A stretch of DNA of 29,527 bases from Bacillota bacterium (GTDB lineage Bacteria > Bacillota > Clostridia > Lachnospirales > Lachnospiraceae), in contig JAFAEB010000307.1 of assembly GCA_023424235.1 (NCBI GenBank), positions 1 to 29,527 on the forward strand. The letters are read 5' to 3'. Below are positions 7,291-15,099 of this stretch, piece by piece; the stretch's first letter is position 1; every line of letters starts with the position of its first letter. The translations under genes were made by a program, and so were the position numbers. The notes beneath the pieces are model-generated. The model worked only from the letters and a program-made list of their open reading frames with translations, was not told where the DNA came from and searched no databases.

Positions 7291-8070
7291 TTAAAAGCTT
7301 AGGTAATTCTTCATACTCTTTAAAGCTGATTTTTCTAGCCTTGAAACTTGTGCTTGGGAAATTGCTATTTCCTTTGCTACCTCCATCTGCGTTTTACCTT
7401 CATAAAATCTTAATTCAATAATGTTTCTTTCTCTGTCCGATAATTTCGATAAAGCTTCCCTAAGAGAGATTTCTTCAACCCAGTTCTCCTCTTTATTTTT
7501 TTTATCACTAACTTGATCCATTATATATAAGGTATCGCCACCTTCAGAATATACTGGTTCATATAAAGACACTGGACTTTGGATGGCATCAAGAGCATAT
7601 ACGATATCTTCCTTTGACATACCGATTTCACTTGCAATTTCGCATACCGTAGGTTCTTTATCATTTTTCTTTAGTAAAGCTTCTTTGGCATAGATAGCTT
7701 TATAAGCAGTATCACGTAAGGATCTACTTACCCTTATGCTATTATTGTCTCGTAAATAACGTCTAATCTCCCCAATAATCATAGGTACAGCATAAGTTGA
7801 GAATTTTACATTTTGTGTAATATCAAAATTATCAATTGCTTTCATAAGTCCAATACAACCGATTTGAAAAAGATCATCTACATTTTCATTGCTATTTGAA
7901 AAACGTTGTATGATGCTTAGCACCAGCCTTAGATTTCCTTTAATATACAATTCTCTTGCCTCTTTGTCCCCCGCTAATATACGTTTAAATAACTCTTCTT
8001 TCTCACTATTATTTAATAATGGTAATTTTGAAGTATTTACACCACATATTTCTACCTTATAAAGAGCCAT
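7291..8070 (-). CDS. sigG: Sigma-G, late forespore RNA polymerase sigma factor
   Basis: The 259-residue protein begins MALYKVEICGVNTSKLPLL, the diagnostic sigma-G N-terminus, and has region 2 (VDDLFQIGCIGLMKAIDNFD), the IIGEIRRYLRDNN stretch, IRVSRSLRDTAYKA, and region 4 ending MEVAKEIAISQAQVSRLEK. It directs late gene expression in the forespore after engulfment. ATG at 8070 follows GGGAGG with an eight-base spacer; an in-frame TTG/ATG extension to 8091 has no ribosome site. It follows sigE by 103 bases, as in Bacillus and Clostridium, and its own terminator follows. Sigma-F normally drives it; a candidate promoter is listed separately. Confidence 0.97.
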   Translation of the reverse strand: MALYKVEICGVNTSKLPLLNNSEKEELFKRILAGDKEARELYIKGNLRLVLSIIQRFSNSNENVDDLFQIGCIGLMKAIDNFDITQNVKFSTYAVPMIIGEIRRYLRDNNSIRVSRSLRDTAYKAIYAKEALLKKNDKEPTVCEIASEIGMSKEDIVYALDAIQSPVSLYEPVYSEGGDTLYIMDQVSDKKNKEENWVEEISLREALSKLSDRERNIIELRFYEGKTQMEVAKEIAISQAQVSRLEKSALKSMKNYLSF

Positions 8071-8106
8071 AAAAAAAACCTCCCAAATCATTCATTAACA
8101 TAATTA

Positions 8107-8136
8107 AATGATTCACTTTTTTTGGTTTCTTTATAC
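8107..8136 (-). promoter_or_regulatory. Candidate sigma-F-type promoter of sigG
   Basis: On the minus strand GTATA (8136-8132) is followed after 15 bases by GTGAATCATT (8116-8107). The known sigma-F pattern is GTATA, about 15 bases, GGNNANANT; the -35 is exact and the -10 matches partly. Location ahead of sigG fits the known regulation. Confidence 0.35.
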
Positions 8137-8173
8137 TGGTAAATAGGATGTAATAATTTCCTTTTTTTAAACG

Positions 8174-8914
8174 TTATTCTAGTCTTAACATTTCTTTCTT
8201 TAATCTTTTAATAATTTTCTTCTCTAGCCTAGAGATATAAGACTGGGATATTCCAAGCAAATCTGCTACTTCCTTTTGAGTTCTTTCATTGCCATCCTCT
8301 GTATTAAGCCCAAATCGTAATTGAACGATAATTCTTTCTCTTTCACTAAGCTTAGACAAAGCTTTCCCAAGTAATTTTCTATCTACCTCTTCCTCTATAT
8401 TTTTATAAATAACATCTTCTTCTGTACCAAGAATATCTGAAAGTAAGAGTTCATTACCATCCCAATCCACATTCAAGGGCTCATCAATGGATACTTCTAA
8501 TTTTGTTTTATTGTTCCTCCTTAGATACATCAGAATCTCATTTTCTATACATCTAGATGCATAGGTTGCAAGTTTAATATTTTTATCTGGGTTATAGGTA
8601 TTAATGGCTTTAATTAATCCTATTGTTCCAATTGATATTAAGTCTTCAACACCTACACCTGTATTATCAAACTTCTTAGCTATGTATACTACTAATCTTA
8701 GATTATGTTCTACTAAAATAGACTTTGCCTCAGCATCATACTCTGTACCAAGTTTCGAGATTTCTTCTGCTTCTCGTATGGCATCAAGTGGTGCTGGTAG
8801 AACTTCTGCACCACCTATATAATGTATATCCCCGTGCCCATTAAAAAGTATACTTCTAAAATCTGGTATCACTCGAAATTGAATTTTGTTTGGTATTGTT
8901 ATTTTTAACAGCAT
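8174..8914 (-). CDS. sigE: Sigma-E precursor, early mother-cell sigma factor
   Basis: The 246-residue protein has the sigma-E body: HYIGGAEVLPAPL, NLRLVVYIAKKFDNTGVGVE, DLISIGTIGLIKAINTYNP, LATYASRCIENEILMYLRRN, and region 4 with RTQKEVADLLGISQSYISRL. In Bacillus the pro-sequence is removed just before the YIGG tyrosine; the equivalent here is Tyr32, giving a pro-peptide of about 31 residues, which is less obviously amphipathic than in Bacillus. It controls mother-cell gene expression after asymmetric division. ATG at 8914 follows GGGAGGA. It lies 59 bases after spoIIGA, whose product is the processing protease, so the two are almost certainly one operon. Confidence 0.97.
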   Translation of the reverse strand: MLLKITIPNKIQFRVIPDFRSILFNGHGDIHYIGGAEVLPAPLDAIREAEEISKLGTEYDAEAKSILVEHNLRLVVYIAKKFDNTGVGVEDLISIGTIGLIKAINTYNPDKNIKLATYASRCIENEILMYLRRNNKTKLEVSIDEPLNVDWDGNELLLSDILGTEEDVIYKNIEEEVDRKLLGKALSKLSERERIIVQLRFGLNTEDGNERTQKEVADLLGISQSYISRLEKKIIKRLKKEMLRLE

Positions 8915-8973
8915 TATACTCTTCCTCCCTTAAACATTCCCATTGCATACCAAAGCACGCAAGAATCATTATG

Positions 8974-9909
8974 TTACATTACATCTCTATGTAAAATGAT
9001 TTGATATTCATCATATTTAGATATCTTAGTTCCGCTTATACCAATTAACACTTTTTCATTTTTTATTTTTTCTTCCCTGTCCCATATAACAACCTGATTT
9101 ATCTCAATTGCTGGTAATATACCGCTCTTACCAATGGAATGATATGGCACCATTCTAATCTTTATATGATCAACTTCTGCACTTGTATCCTTATGAATGG
9201 CGATTTCATCCCTTGAATTATGAGTAAATTTACGATCTAGGCTATACAAAATTCTTTCAATATACCTTGTTTCAACATCTGAAAAAAGTGATTTTATAAC
9301 ATTGTACTCAGTAATTAAAACTGGTTTTTTTAAAATTGGATCATATAAGCTATTTCCTGTATCCAATAACCCCATAAGTTTTATTGATTTATCATTAAAA
9401 TGCAAATAGGTTTCATACAATTCTAATGCACCACTTCTCAAATTCATAAGGATTTTAATAAAAATATAAATTGCACCCATCGCTGTAATTATGCTAACAA
9501 GGTAATAAGTTGCAGTCCTATTTGTTAAAAATCCCCCATTAAATAATTCTTTGAAAATATCTCCAAAGCCGAATGTATAATAAAGGGAATTTAGTACTCC
9601 ACCTAGGAAAAATGTTGAAATATAGAGAACAATACAAGCTTTCATTCTTGTTTTAGTATTTTGTTGGCCAAAAGCCACCAAAACCATTAAATAGGCTATA
9701 ATAATATAGCTCAATATAAATTGTAACAAACCATTTAACTGAGGAATAATAGCTAGTATACAAGAACTAATCGCTCCAATTAAGGCGGCAATGTATAGTT
9801 TCAATCTTGTAGTATTCCTTTTTAATATGATTTTTACAATAAAAAGAAGTAATAAATCCATTATGTAATTAATCAAAAATATAACATCAATATAAACCTC
9901 AAGGTACAA
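8974..9909 (-). CDS. spoIIGA: SpoIIGA, membrane aspartic protease that activates pro-sigma-E
   Basis: The N-terminal half holds about five membrane helices (MYLEVYIDVIFLINYIMDLL onward); the C-terminal half is the cytoplasmic protease domain with LMGLLDTGNSLYDP. With the TTG start at 9909 the catalytic aspartate is Asp183, the same number as in Bacillus subtilis. The product is 311 residues. I choose TTG at 9909 because the frame's upstream part (to 9927) contains the GAGGGGGTG ribosome site. SpoIIGA is switched on by SpoIIR from the forespore and cuts the sigma-E pro-peptide, which fits its place directly ahead of sigE. The leader carries a Spo0A-type promoter and three repeats (separate entries). 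Confidence 0.95.
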   Translation of the reverse strand: MYLEVYIDVIFLINYIMDLLLLFIVKIILKRNTTRLKLYIAALIGAISSCILAIIPQLNGLLQFILSYIIIAYLMVLVAFGQQNTKTRMKACIVLYISTFFLGGVLNSLYYTFGFGDIFKELFNGGFLTNRTATYYLVSIITAMGAIYIFIKILMNLRSGALELYETYLHFNDKSIKLMGLLDTGNSLYDPILKKPVLITEYNVIKSLFSDVETRYIERILYSLDRKFTHNSRDEIAIHKDTSAEVDHIKIRMVPYHSIGKSGILPAIEINQVVIWDREEKIKNEKVLIGISGTKISKYDEYQIILHRDVM

Positions 9910-9924
9910 GTACACCCCCTCTTT

Positions 9925-9968
9925 CAATTAATTTACTATGCAATTAATTTACGTTTCAATTAATTTAC
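9925..9968. repeat. Three direct repeats CAATTAATTTAC at 16-base intervals in the spoIIGA leader
   Basis: The 12-base unit occurs identically at 9925-9936, 9941-9952 and 9957-9968; the first and third are identical over 17 bases (9922-9938 and 9954-9970). On the coding strand the unit is GTAAATTAATTG and contains the palindrome AATTAATT. The array fills the space between the -10 box and the ribosome site, and its last copy abuts the GAGGGGGTG. Confidence 0.9.
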
Positions 9969-9974
9969 TACCCT

Positions 9975-10007
9975 ATTATATCTTTTTTGATGCATATATT
10001 ATGTCAT
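9975..10007 (-). promoter_or_regulatory. spoIIG promoter with 21-base spacer (Spo0A-activated type)
   Basis: On the minus strand ATGACA (10007-10002) and TATAAT (9980-9975) are separated by 21 bases. Sigma-A promoters normally have 17; the B. subtilis spoIIG promoter has a 22-base spacing and depends on Spo0A to work. Possible weak Spo0A boxes (5 of 7 to TGTCGAA or its complement) lie at 10036-10042 and near 10118-10124. Confidence 0.5.
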
Positions 10008-10174
10008 ATTCTGGTTAGTTATATATCTTTTTTGTTTACGAATACTTACAAAATTCATCATAAAACTCCTTATGATTAATGAATAAGACATGTATGGTCA
10101 ATATCCTATATAAAAAAGTCGATTATGGTTTGTTCTAGATATATGTGAAATTAATATAATAAGGAATAGAAAAA

Positions 10175-10219
10175 AAGAAAAGAGAAAAGAAAAAAGACCA
10201 CTAAAAAATAGTGATCTTT
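10175..10219 (-). terminator. Terminator of ftsZ / end of the dcw cluster
   Basis: AAAGACCACTA (10193-10203) pairs with TAGTGATCTTT (10209-10219) apart from one wobble, with a 5-base loop. On the minus strand a long T/C tract of more than 20 bases follows. Confidence 0.75.
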
Positions 10220-10268
10220 CATTGATTTATTAAATTGAAACCTTAATTAACCATGGTTCTTGGTTATA

Positions 10269-11519
10269 TTATTTATTATTACGATTTTTTTGTAAGAATT
10301 CAGGTATCTTAATACCATTCGCTTCTGTTTGATTAAAGTTATTGTTATTAAAATTGTTACTATTATTCTGTGAACTAAAAGGACTAGAACTTTGTTGCAT
10401 TGGTCTCGTATTATTCATTTGTGAATAACTAGAGCTATTCGTCGCAGCAACTTGACTGTGCGCTTTTGTATAAGAAGAAGTAGTAGTTGTATTTTGATAT
10501 CTATAATCTGGTTTATTCATAGGACTTTTTAAGAAAGAAGGTCCTTTCATTCCATCATTAGATGAAGCACTTTTATCAAGACCAGTAGCAATTACAGTAA
10601 TAATAGCTTGATCTGGATTTGCATCATCATACATAGCACCAAATATGATATTTGCTGTATCTCCTGCTAGCTCTTGAACCATAGTAGCTGCTTCATTCGC
10701 TTCAATTAAGCTAATATCACCAGATATATTAATAATAACATGGGAAGCACCTTGAATTGTAGTTTCAAGTAATGGACTAGTAATTGCTTGATTAACTGCA
10801 GCAACGCATTTGTCATCCCCTTTTCCTACACCAATACCAATATGGGCAACTCCTTTATCTTTCATTACCGTCTGAACATCGGCAAAGTCTAAATTAATAA
10901 GACCTGGCACATTAATTAGGTCAGTGATACCTTGTACACCTTGTTGTAATACTTCATCCGCTTTTCTTAAAGCATCTGGCATTGTAGTTCTACGGTCTAC
11001 GATTTCTAGTAATTTATCATTTGGAATGACAATTAAAGTATCTACTTGGTCTTTTAAACGTTCTATTCCTGATAGGGCATTATTCATACGTGCTTTTGCT
11101 TCAAATTTAAAAGGTTTTGTAACAATTCCTACTGTAAGGATTCCTAATTCTTTCGCGATCTGCGCTACAACAGGAGCTGCACCAGTTCCTGTACCACCAC
11201 CCATACCACAAGTAACGAATACCATATCAGAGCCTTTAATAATACTTATTAACTCTTCTCTACTTTCCTCAGCAGCTTGTGCTCCGATTTCAGGTTGTGC
11301 TCCAGCACCTAAACCTTTGGTTAATTTTTCACCAATTTGAACACATTGTGGAGCTTTACAATTTTTTAAATGCTGCTTGTCTGTATTAACACATACAAAA
11401 TCTACTCCAGCGATTCCTTCTTCAATCATTCTATTAACAGCGTTATTCCCTGCACCTCCTACTCCAATAACAAGTATTTTTGCAGCTGAATCCGCTTCAT
11501 TTGTTCTTATCTCAAGCAA
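10269..11519 (-). CDS. ftsZ: FtsZ, tubulin-like cell division GTPase
   Basis: The 416-residue protein polymerises with GTP into the division ring. Visible motifs are ILVIGVGGAGNNAVNRM, the tubulin signature GGGTGTGAAP (107-116), NDKLLEIV, and the T7 loop INLDFADV (about 208-215). A Ser/Asn/Gln-rich linker from about 330 to 400 leads to the conserved C-terminal peptide IKIPEFLQKNRNNK, which binds partners such as SepF and FtsA-type anchors. The start is TTG at 11519, seven bases after AAGGAGGAAG and matching the usual MLE start of FtsZ. It is the last gene of the dcw cluster, but its 236-base leader and own promoter suggest extra control. ftsA, often next to ftsZ, is absent. Confidence 0.98.
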   Translation of the reverse strand: MLEIRTNEADSAAKILVIGVGGAGNNAVNRMIEEGIAGVDFVCVNTDKQHLKNCKAPQCVQIGEKLTKGLGAGAQPEIGAQAAEESREELISIIKGSDMVFVTCGMGGGTGTGAAPVVAQIAKELGILTVGIVTKPFKFEAKARMNNALSGIERLKDQVDTLIVIPNDKLLEIVDRRTTMPDALRKADEVLQQGVQGITDLINVPGLINLDFADVQTVMKDKGVAHIGIGVGKGDDKCVAAVNQAITSPLLETTIQGASHVIINISGDISLIEANEAATMVQELAGDTANIIFGAMYDDANPDQAIITVIATGLDKSASSNDGMKGPSFLKSPMNKPDYRYQNTTTTSSYTKAHSQVAATNSSSYSQMNNTRPMQQSSSPFSSQNNSNNFNNNNFNQTEANGIKIPEFLQKNRNNK

Positions 11520-11548
11520 GGTACTTCCTCCTTCTTATACAATTCCTT

Positions 11549-11578
11549 ATTATATTTATTCATTTTATTACCTAACAA
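11549..11578 (-). promoter_or_regulatory. Probable ftsZ promoter
   Basis: TTGTTA (11578-11573) and TATAAT (11554-11549) on the minus strand are 18 bases apart, about 12 bases before the AAGGAGG site. The 236-base gap before ftsZ is the longest inside the cluster, consistent with separate transcription. Confidence 0.5.
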
Positions 11579-11755
11579 ACAAATCACTCATTTTATTTTT
11601 ACCTAATATGTAAGTCTTTAATACTTCTCTCATCATATGTAATGTGAATGTATTAACTAAGCATAATTCATGTATTCTATGTAATTTTACATGTAATCCT
11701 ATAGTATATAATATCTTTAATTATTAAAATAATCAACCCTAAAATTAATTTTTTT

Positions 11756-12502
11756 TTAATCCCTTGGCTTGGCTATTATTCTATCTTGACCTTCTGTAAA
11801 ATTCTTCATATCAAGAGTTAGTTTCTTACCTTCAGCGTTTGGTATTAGGTTTTTTAGCTCTGCAATCTGTTCATCATATGTATCTCTTTTCCCCAATAAA
11901 ACTTCAATGTCTCCTAAGTTTAATGTAATTTCAAAATCTTTATTAAATTTTATGGTATCCACCGATAATTCATATTTATAAATTAGTTGAGTAATATTCA
12001 ATATTATATTAAATAGTTCCTCTTTTTGAATTTCTAATTTTTCATATAAAACTATCTTACTAAACTCCAAGCCTGAGACAAAAGGAACCTTGTCCAATTT
12101 TTCATTGGAACTTTCAACTATGATACCATCTTTGTCAAAATACATGTATCCGCCCATGTATTCTATACAACCAGTGACTACTTTTTCGTATACATGTATT
12201 TTGACTTCATTTTTATTTAACAATTCTATGTCAACATGTTCGACAAATGGAATATTATCTATTTTACCATACTTGTGTCGTAAATACAGTAGTATTGTAT
12301 TACCATCTGTCGACGTGTTGATAACCTTATTTTTAATATCCTCTTCAGCATATCGAGTATTCCCAACAATAGTTACTTTTTCTAAATTACAAGTCAAAAA
12401 GAAAATTAGGATAGGAATAAAAATAATAAAGCAAATAACTATTAACCTAATAATACCCTTTATCAGAGAATACCTTCTATTCTTTCGTCTACTATCCATC
12501 AT
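11756..12502 (-). CDS. divIB: DivIB/FtsQ-type division protein with POTRA domain
   Basis: A 248-residue protein with a basic cytoplasmic tail (MMDSRRKNRRYSLIKG), one membrane helix at about 18-38, and an extracellular POTRA domain starting LEKVTIVGNTRYAEEDIKNK. The FtsQ/DivIB family bridges FtsL and FtsB/DivIC in the divisome and regulates septal peptidoglycan synthesis. The ATG at 12502 follows GAGG by seven bases; a second ATG follows immediately. It sits between murA and ftsZ, the usual position in Firmicutes. The beta and gamma regions are poorly conserved, as is typical. Confidence 0.9.
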   Translation of the reverse strand: MMDSRRKNRRYSLIKGIIRLIVICFIIFIPILIFFLTCNLEKVTIVGNTRYAEEDIKNKVINTSTDGNTILLYLRHKYGKIDNIPFVEHVDIELLNKNEVKIHVYEKVVTGCIEYMGGYMYFDKDGIIVESSNEKLDKVPFVSGLEFSKIVLYEKLEIQKEELFNIILNITQLIYKYELSVDTIKFNKDFEITLNLGDIEVLLGKRDTYDEQIAELKNLIPNAEGKKLTLDMKNFTEGQDRIIAKPRD

Positions 12503-12574
12503 CTTTTAACCTCGTATCGAATACTTTAACAATTATATTTCAAACATAAATCATTCGTCTTAAGTTTAATATCC

Positions 12575-13828
12575 TTATGCAATGTATGAAATTCTTGCAC
12601 CTAAACTTCGAAAATCTCTACAAATGTCTTCATAACCTCGTTCAATGAAATTTGGGTTATATATTCTTGTTTTTCCTTCTGCCATTAATCCAGCAATTAC
12701 TAAGGCAGCCCCTCCCCTTAATTCAGATGCATATACTTCACATCCAGTTAATCTTCTAACCCCCTTAACAGTAGCAATTTGATCATTAACCAAAATATCT
12801 GCACCAAACTTAATTTGCTCATTTACATTTTGGAATCTTCCATCAAATATAGTTTCTTTAATCACACTAGTTCCACTACTCTTCATCAAAACAGATATTA
12901 CCTGGGATTGCATATCTGTCGGAAAACCAGGGTATGGCATAGTTTCAAGATAAGGAATTGGTCTTGGTCTATAAAAGGAAGATATCATAATAGTATCCTT
13001 CGTAGTTATTATTGTAGCACCAATTCGTTCTAATAATTGTATAACTTCCTCTAATTGTGTACTATCAGCTCCATTTAAGATAACTTCTCCACCAGCACCA
13101 ACAACAGCAGCCAAGTAAGTACCTGTAACAATTCGATCCGGTGCGTTTGTATATTCAACATCATATAAACGTTCTACACCGTATACTTCTATTAGGTCAC
13201 TTCCAGCTCCATAGATTTTGGCTCCTGCAGCGTTTAAAAACTTACATAACTCTGTAATTTCAGGTTCTCTAGCAGCATTATGAATATATGTTGTTCCTTT
13301 TGCTAACACAGCTGCTAGTATTGTATTCTGTGTAGCACCAACACTTGGTTTTTGAAAACGAATTGTTTTACCTTTTAAACCACTTGTAAATCCATGAATT
13401 AGCCCGTCCTTTTCTTCTATTGTAACGTTCATAAGTTTCATGGCATCTAAATGAAAATCAATTGCACGCTCACCAATGGTACAACCACCTGGATAAGGTA
13501 TTGTGACTTCTTTTGCTCTACCTAATAAAGAACCAAGTAAAACAATGGATGAACGCATACTCTTCGCCAACTCCCCTGGAACTACTGTAGTCGATAAATT
13601 AGTAGTATTTACAATCACGGAGGAACCCTCCCATGTAACAATACAACCTATACCTTCTAATATTTTTATCATATGGTAAACGTCTAAAATCTTCGGGCAT
13701 CGGTTTATTTTTGTAATTCCATTTACTAGTACAGTAGCTGCCAATATAGGTAATACTGCGTTTTTAGAGCCTTGTATGTTAACTTCACCATTAAGCTGCT
13801 TTTCTCCCACAATTTCAATAAATGGCAT
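12575..13828 (-). CDS. murA: UDP-N-acetylglucosamine 1-carboxyvinyltransferase
   Basis: MurA adds enolpyruvate from PEP to UDP-GlcNAc, the first committed step of peptidoglycan synthesis in the cytoplasm. The 417-residue product has GSKNAVLPILAA near the N-terminus (the Lys-Asn pair that binds substrate), the active-site loop PYPGGCTIGERAIDFH with the catalytic Cys at 116 (the fosfomycin target), and the final ERGYEDICRDFRSLGA. The start is ATG at 13828; the frame reaches 13840 only by reading through the GAGGTG ribosome site from a TTG. It lies between ftsW and divIB, where many Firmicutes carry murG or murB and murA. A second murA elsewhere in the genome is common in this phylum. Confidence 0.97.
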   Translation of the reverse strand: MPFIEIVGEKQLNGEVNIQGSKNAVLPILAATVLVNGITKINRCPKILDVYHMIKILEGIGCIVTWEGSSVIVNTTNLSTTVVPGELAKSMRSSIVLLGSLLGRAKEVTIPYPGGCTIGERAIDFHLDAMKLMNVTIEEKDGLIHGFTSGLKGKTIRFQKPSVGATQNTILAAVLAKGTTYIHNAAREPEITELCKFLNAAGAKIYGAGSDLIEVYGVERLYDVEYTNAPDRIVTGTYLAAVVGAGGEVILNGADSTQLEEVIQLLERIGATIITTKDTIMISSFYRPRPIPYLETMPYPGFPTDMQSQVISVLMKSSGTSVIKETIFDGRFQNVNEQIKFGADILVNDQIATVKGVRRLTGCEVYASELRGGAALVIAGLMAEGKTRIYNPNFIERGYEDICRDFRSLGARISYIA

Positions 13829-13912
13829 GGCGCACCTCAAACTAACAAGAATATACTATTACTATATGTTAATTTTAATGTTTTGTGCTAAAGCAGTTGT
13901 GAAACTAAACAC

Positions 13913-15058
13913 CTATCTTTCATATTTTATTTGATTTGAAACACTAAGTACGATTCCCATCTCAACTAAAAGTACAACAAGAGAGCTTCCGCCGTAACTA
14001 ATAAATGGTAATGGGATACCCGTTGAAGGAATCGTATTCGTAACAACGGCAATATTTAGTAAAACTTGGACCGCAATATGTGTTAAAACACCTGTAGCAA
14101 TAAGGCCTCCATATAAATCAGGAGCGTTAATTGCAATTACAAACAATCTCCATATCAATAAGATAAATAATATAATGACTGCAACTGCTCCAACTAATCC
14201 TAGTTCTTCACAGATAACTGAATAAATCATATCATTATGGGATTCAGGAATAAAGCCAAGTTTTTGCATACTTTCGCCAAGACCTCTGCCAAATACACCA
14301 CCGGAGGATATTGCATATAGACCTTGTAAAATCTGATAACCCTTTTCATGAGTCTCTACATTTCTCCAAACATCAATTCTTGTGCTTCGATAGCTAACTC
14401 CAAATACGAATAAGGCACCAATACCTATCCCAATTACTCCAGATATGATAAAGTAAAGCTTCTTTCTACTAGCTACAAAGCAGATACCGACCATGATAGC
14501 AGCCATTACAAGAGCTGTACTAAAGTTTGGTATTAGAACAAGCACAATTAATGGAGCCACAAAAATAACAACTCTTAAAAATCCTGTAAACTTATCTAGT
14601 CTCCTTGGTGACGTATGTACTATATAAGCTGTAACTAATATAACCGCAATTTTCGATAGTTCTGAAGGTTGAAAACTACCAAGAGGACCTAAATCTATCC
14701 ATCTTTTCGCACCGTTGATTTCCTTTCCAAAAATAAGTACATAAGTTTGAAGTATCATACAGAGTATAAGCAATAGAGTGATCGGCTTAACTTTTAGAAT
14801 GGGTAGTTTTCTTATATAAAAACGGTAATCGATTTTTGATACGATAATCATTATAACTATACCAAGAATTCCAAACGCACCTTGCTTCTCTAAATAATAG
14901 GTTGGATTTCCATAATTCCTACTTGCATTATAGGAACTTGTGCTATATATCATAACTAGCCCAAAACATACTAAAAATAGGGTTAAAAATAACAGGCTGT
15001 AGTCATAATAACTAGAAAATTTCTTTTGTTTACCCCGTTCCCTTTCTGCACGTGTCAT
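13913..15058 (-). CDS. ftsW: FtsW, septal SEDS peptidoglycan polymerase
   Basis: The 381-residue protein has a basic N-terminus, about ten membrane helices, and the SEDS family motifs YYLEKQG, KRWIDLGPLGSFQPSELSK, PESHNDMIYSVICEELG and STGIPLPFISYGGSS. FtsW polymerises glycan strands at the septum together with a class B penicillin-binding protein, here probably the FtsI-like protein upstream. It could be RodA or SpoVE by sequence alone; the position between murD and murA favours FtsW/SpoVE. ATG at 15058 follows TTGGAG by five bases; a longer reading to 15088 lacks a site. It starts 41 bases after murD. Confidence 0.92.
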   Translation of the reverse strand: MTRAERERGKQKKFSSYYDYSLLFLTLFLVCFGLVMIYSTSSYNASRNYGNPTYYLEKQGAFGILGIVIMIIVSKIDYRFYIRKLPILKVKPITLLLILCMILQTYVLIFGKEINGAKRWIDLGPLGSFQPSELSKIAVILVTAYIVHTSPRRLDKFTGFLRVVIFVAPLIVLVLIPNFSTALVMAAIMVGICFVASRKKLYFIISGVIGIGIGALFVFGVSYRSTRIDVWRNVETHEKGYQILQGLYAISSGGVFGRGLGESMQKLGFIPESHNDMIYSVICEELGLVGAVAVIILFILLIWRLFVIAINAPDLYGGLIATGVLTHIAVQVLLNIAVVTNTIPSTGIPLPFISYGGSSLVVLLVEMGIVLSVSNQIKYER

Positions 15059-15099
15059 AAAAACTCCAATCTGGATTGTAATATACACATCCTAACTTC

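Larger units (their letters stand above)
9928..10268. other. Intergenic region between ftsZ and spoIIGA
   Basis: 341 bases without a gene. It contains the repeat array and promoter of spoIIGA on the right-to-left reading, then a stretch with no clear feature (10008-10170), and the ftsZ terminator with its long pyrimidine tract. Confidence 0.6.

Noticed and set aside
9925..9968. Possible plasmid-type iterons or replication origin
   Set aside because: Only three short repeats, within the leader of a chromosomal sporulation gene; no initiator gene or DnaA boxes nearby.
10924..11340. Plus-strand 138-codon frame inside ftsZ
   Set aside because: Antisense shadow of a strongly conserved gene; no start signals.
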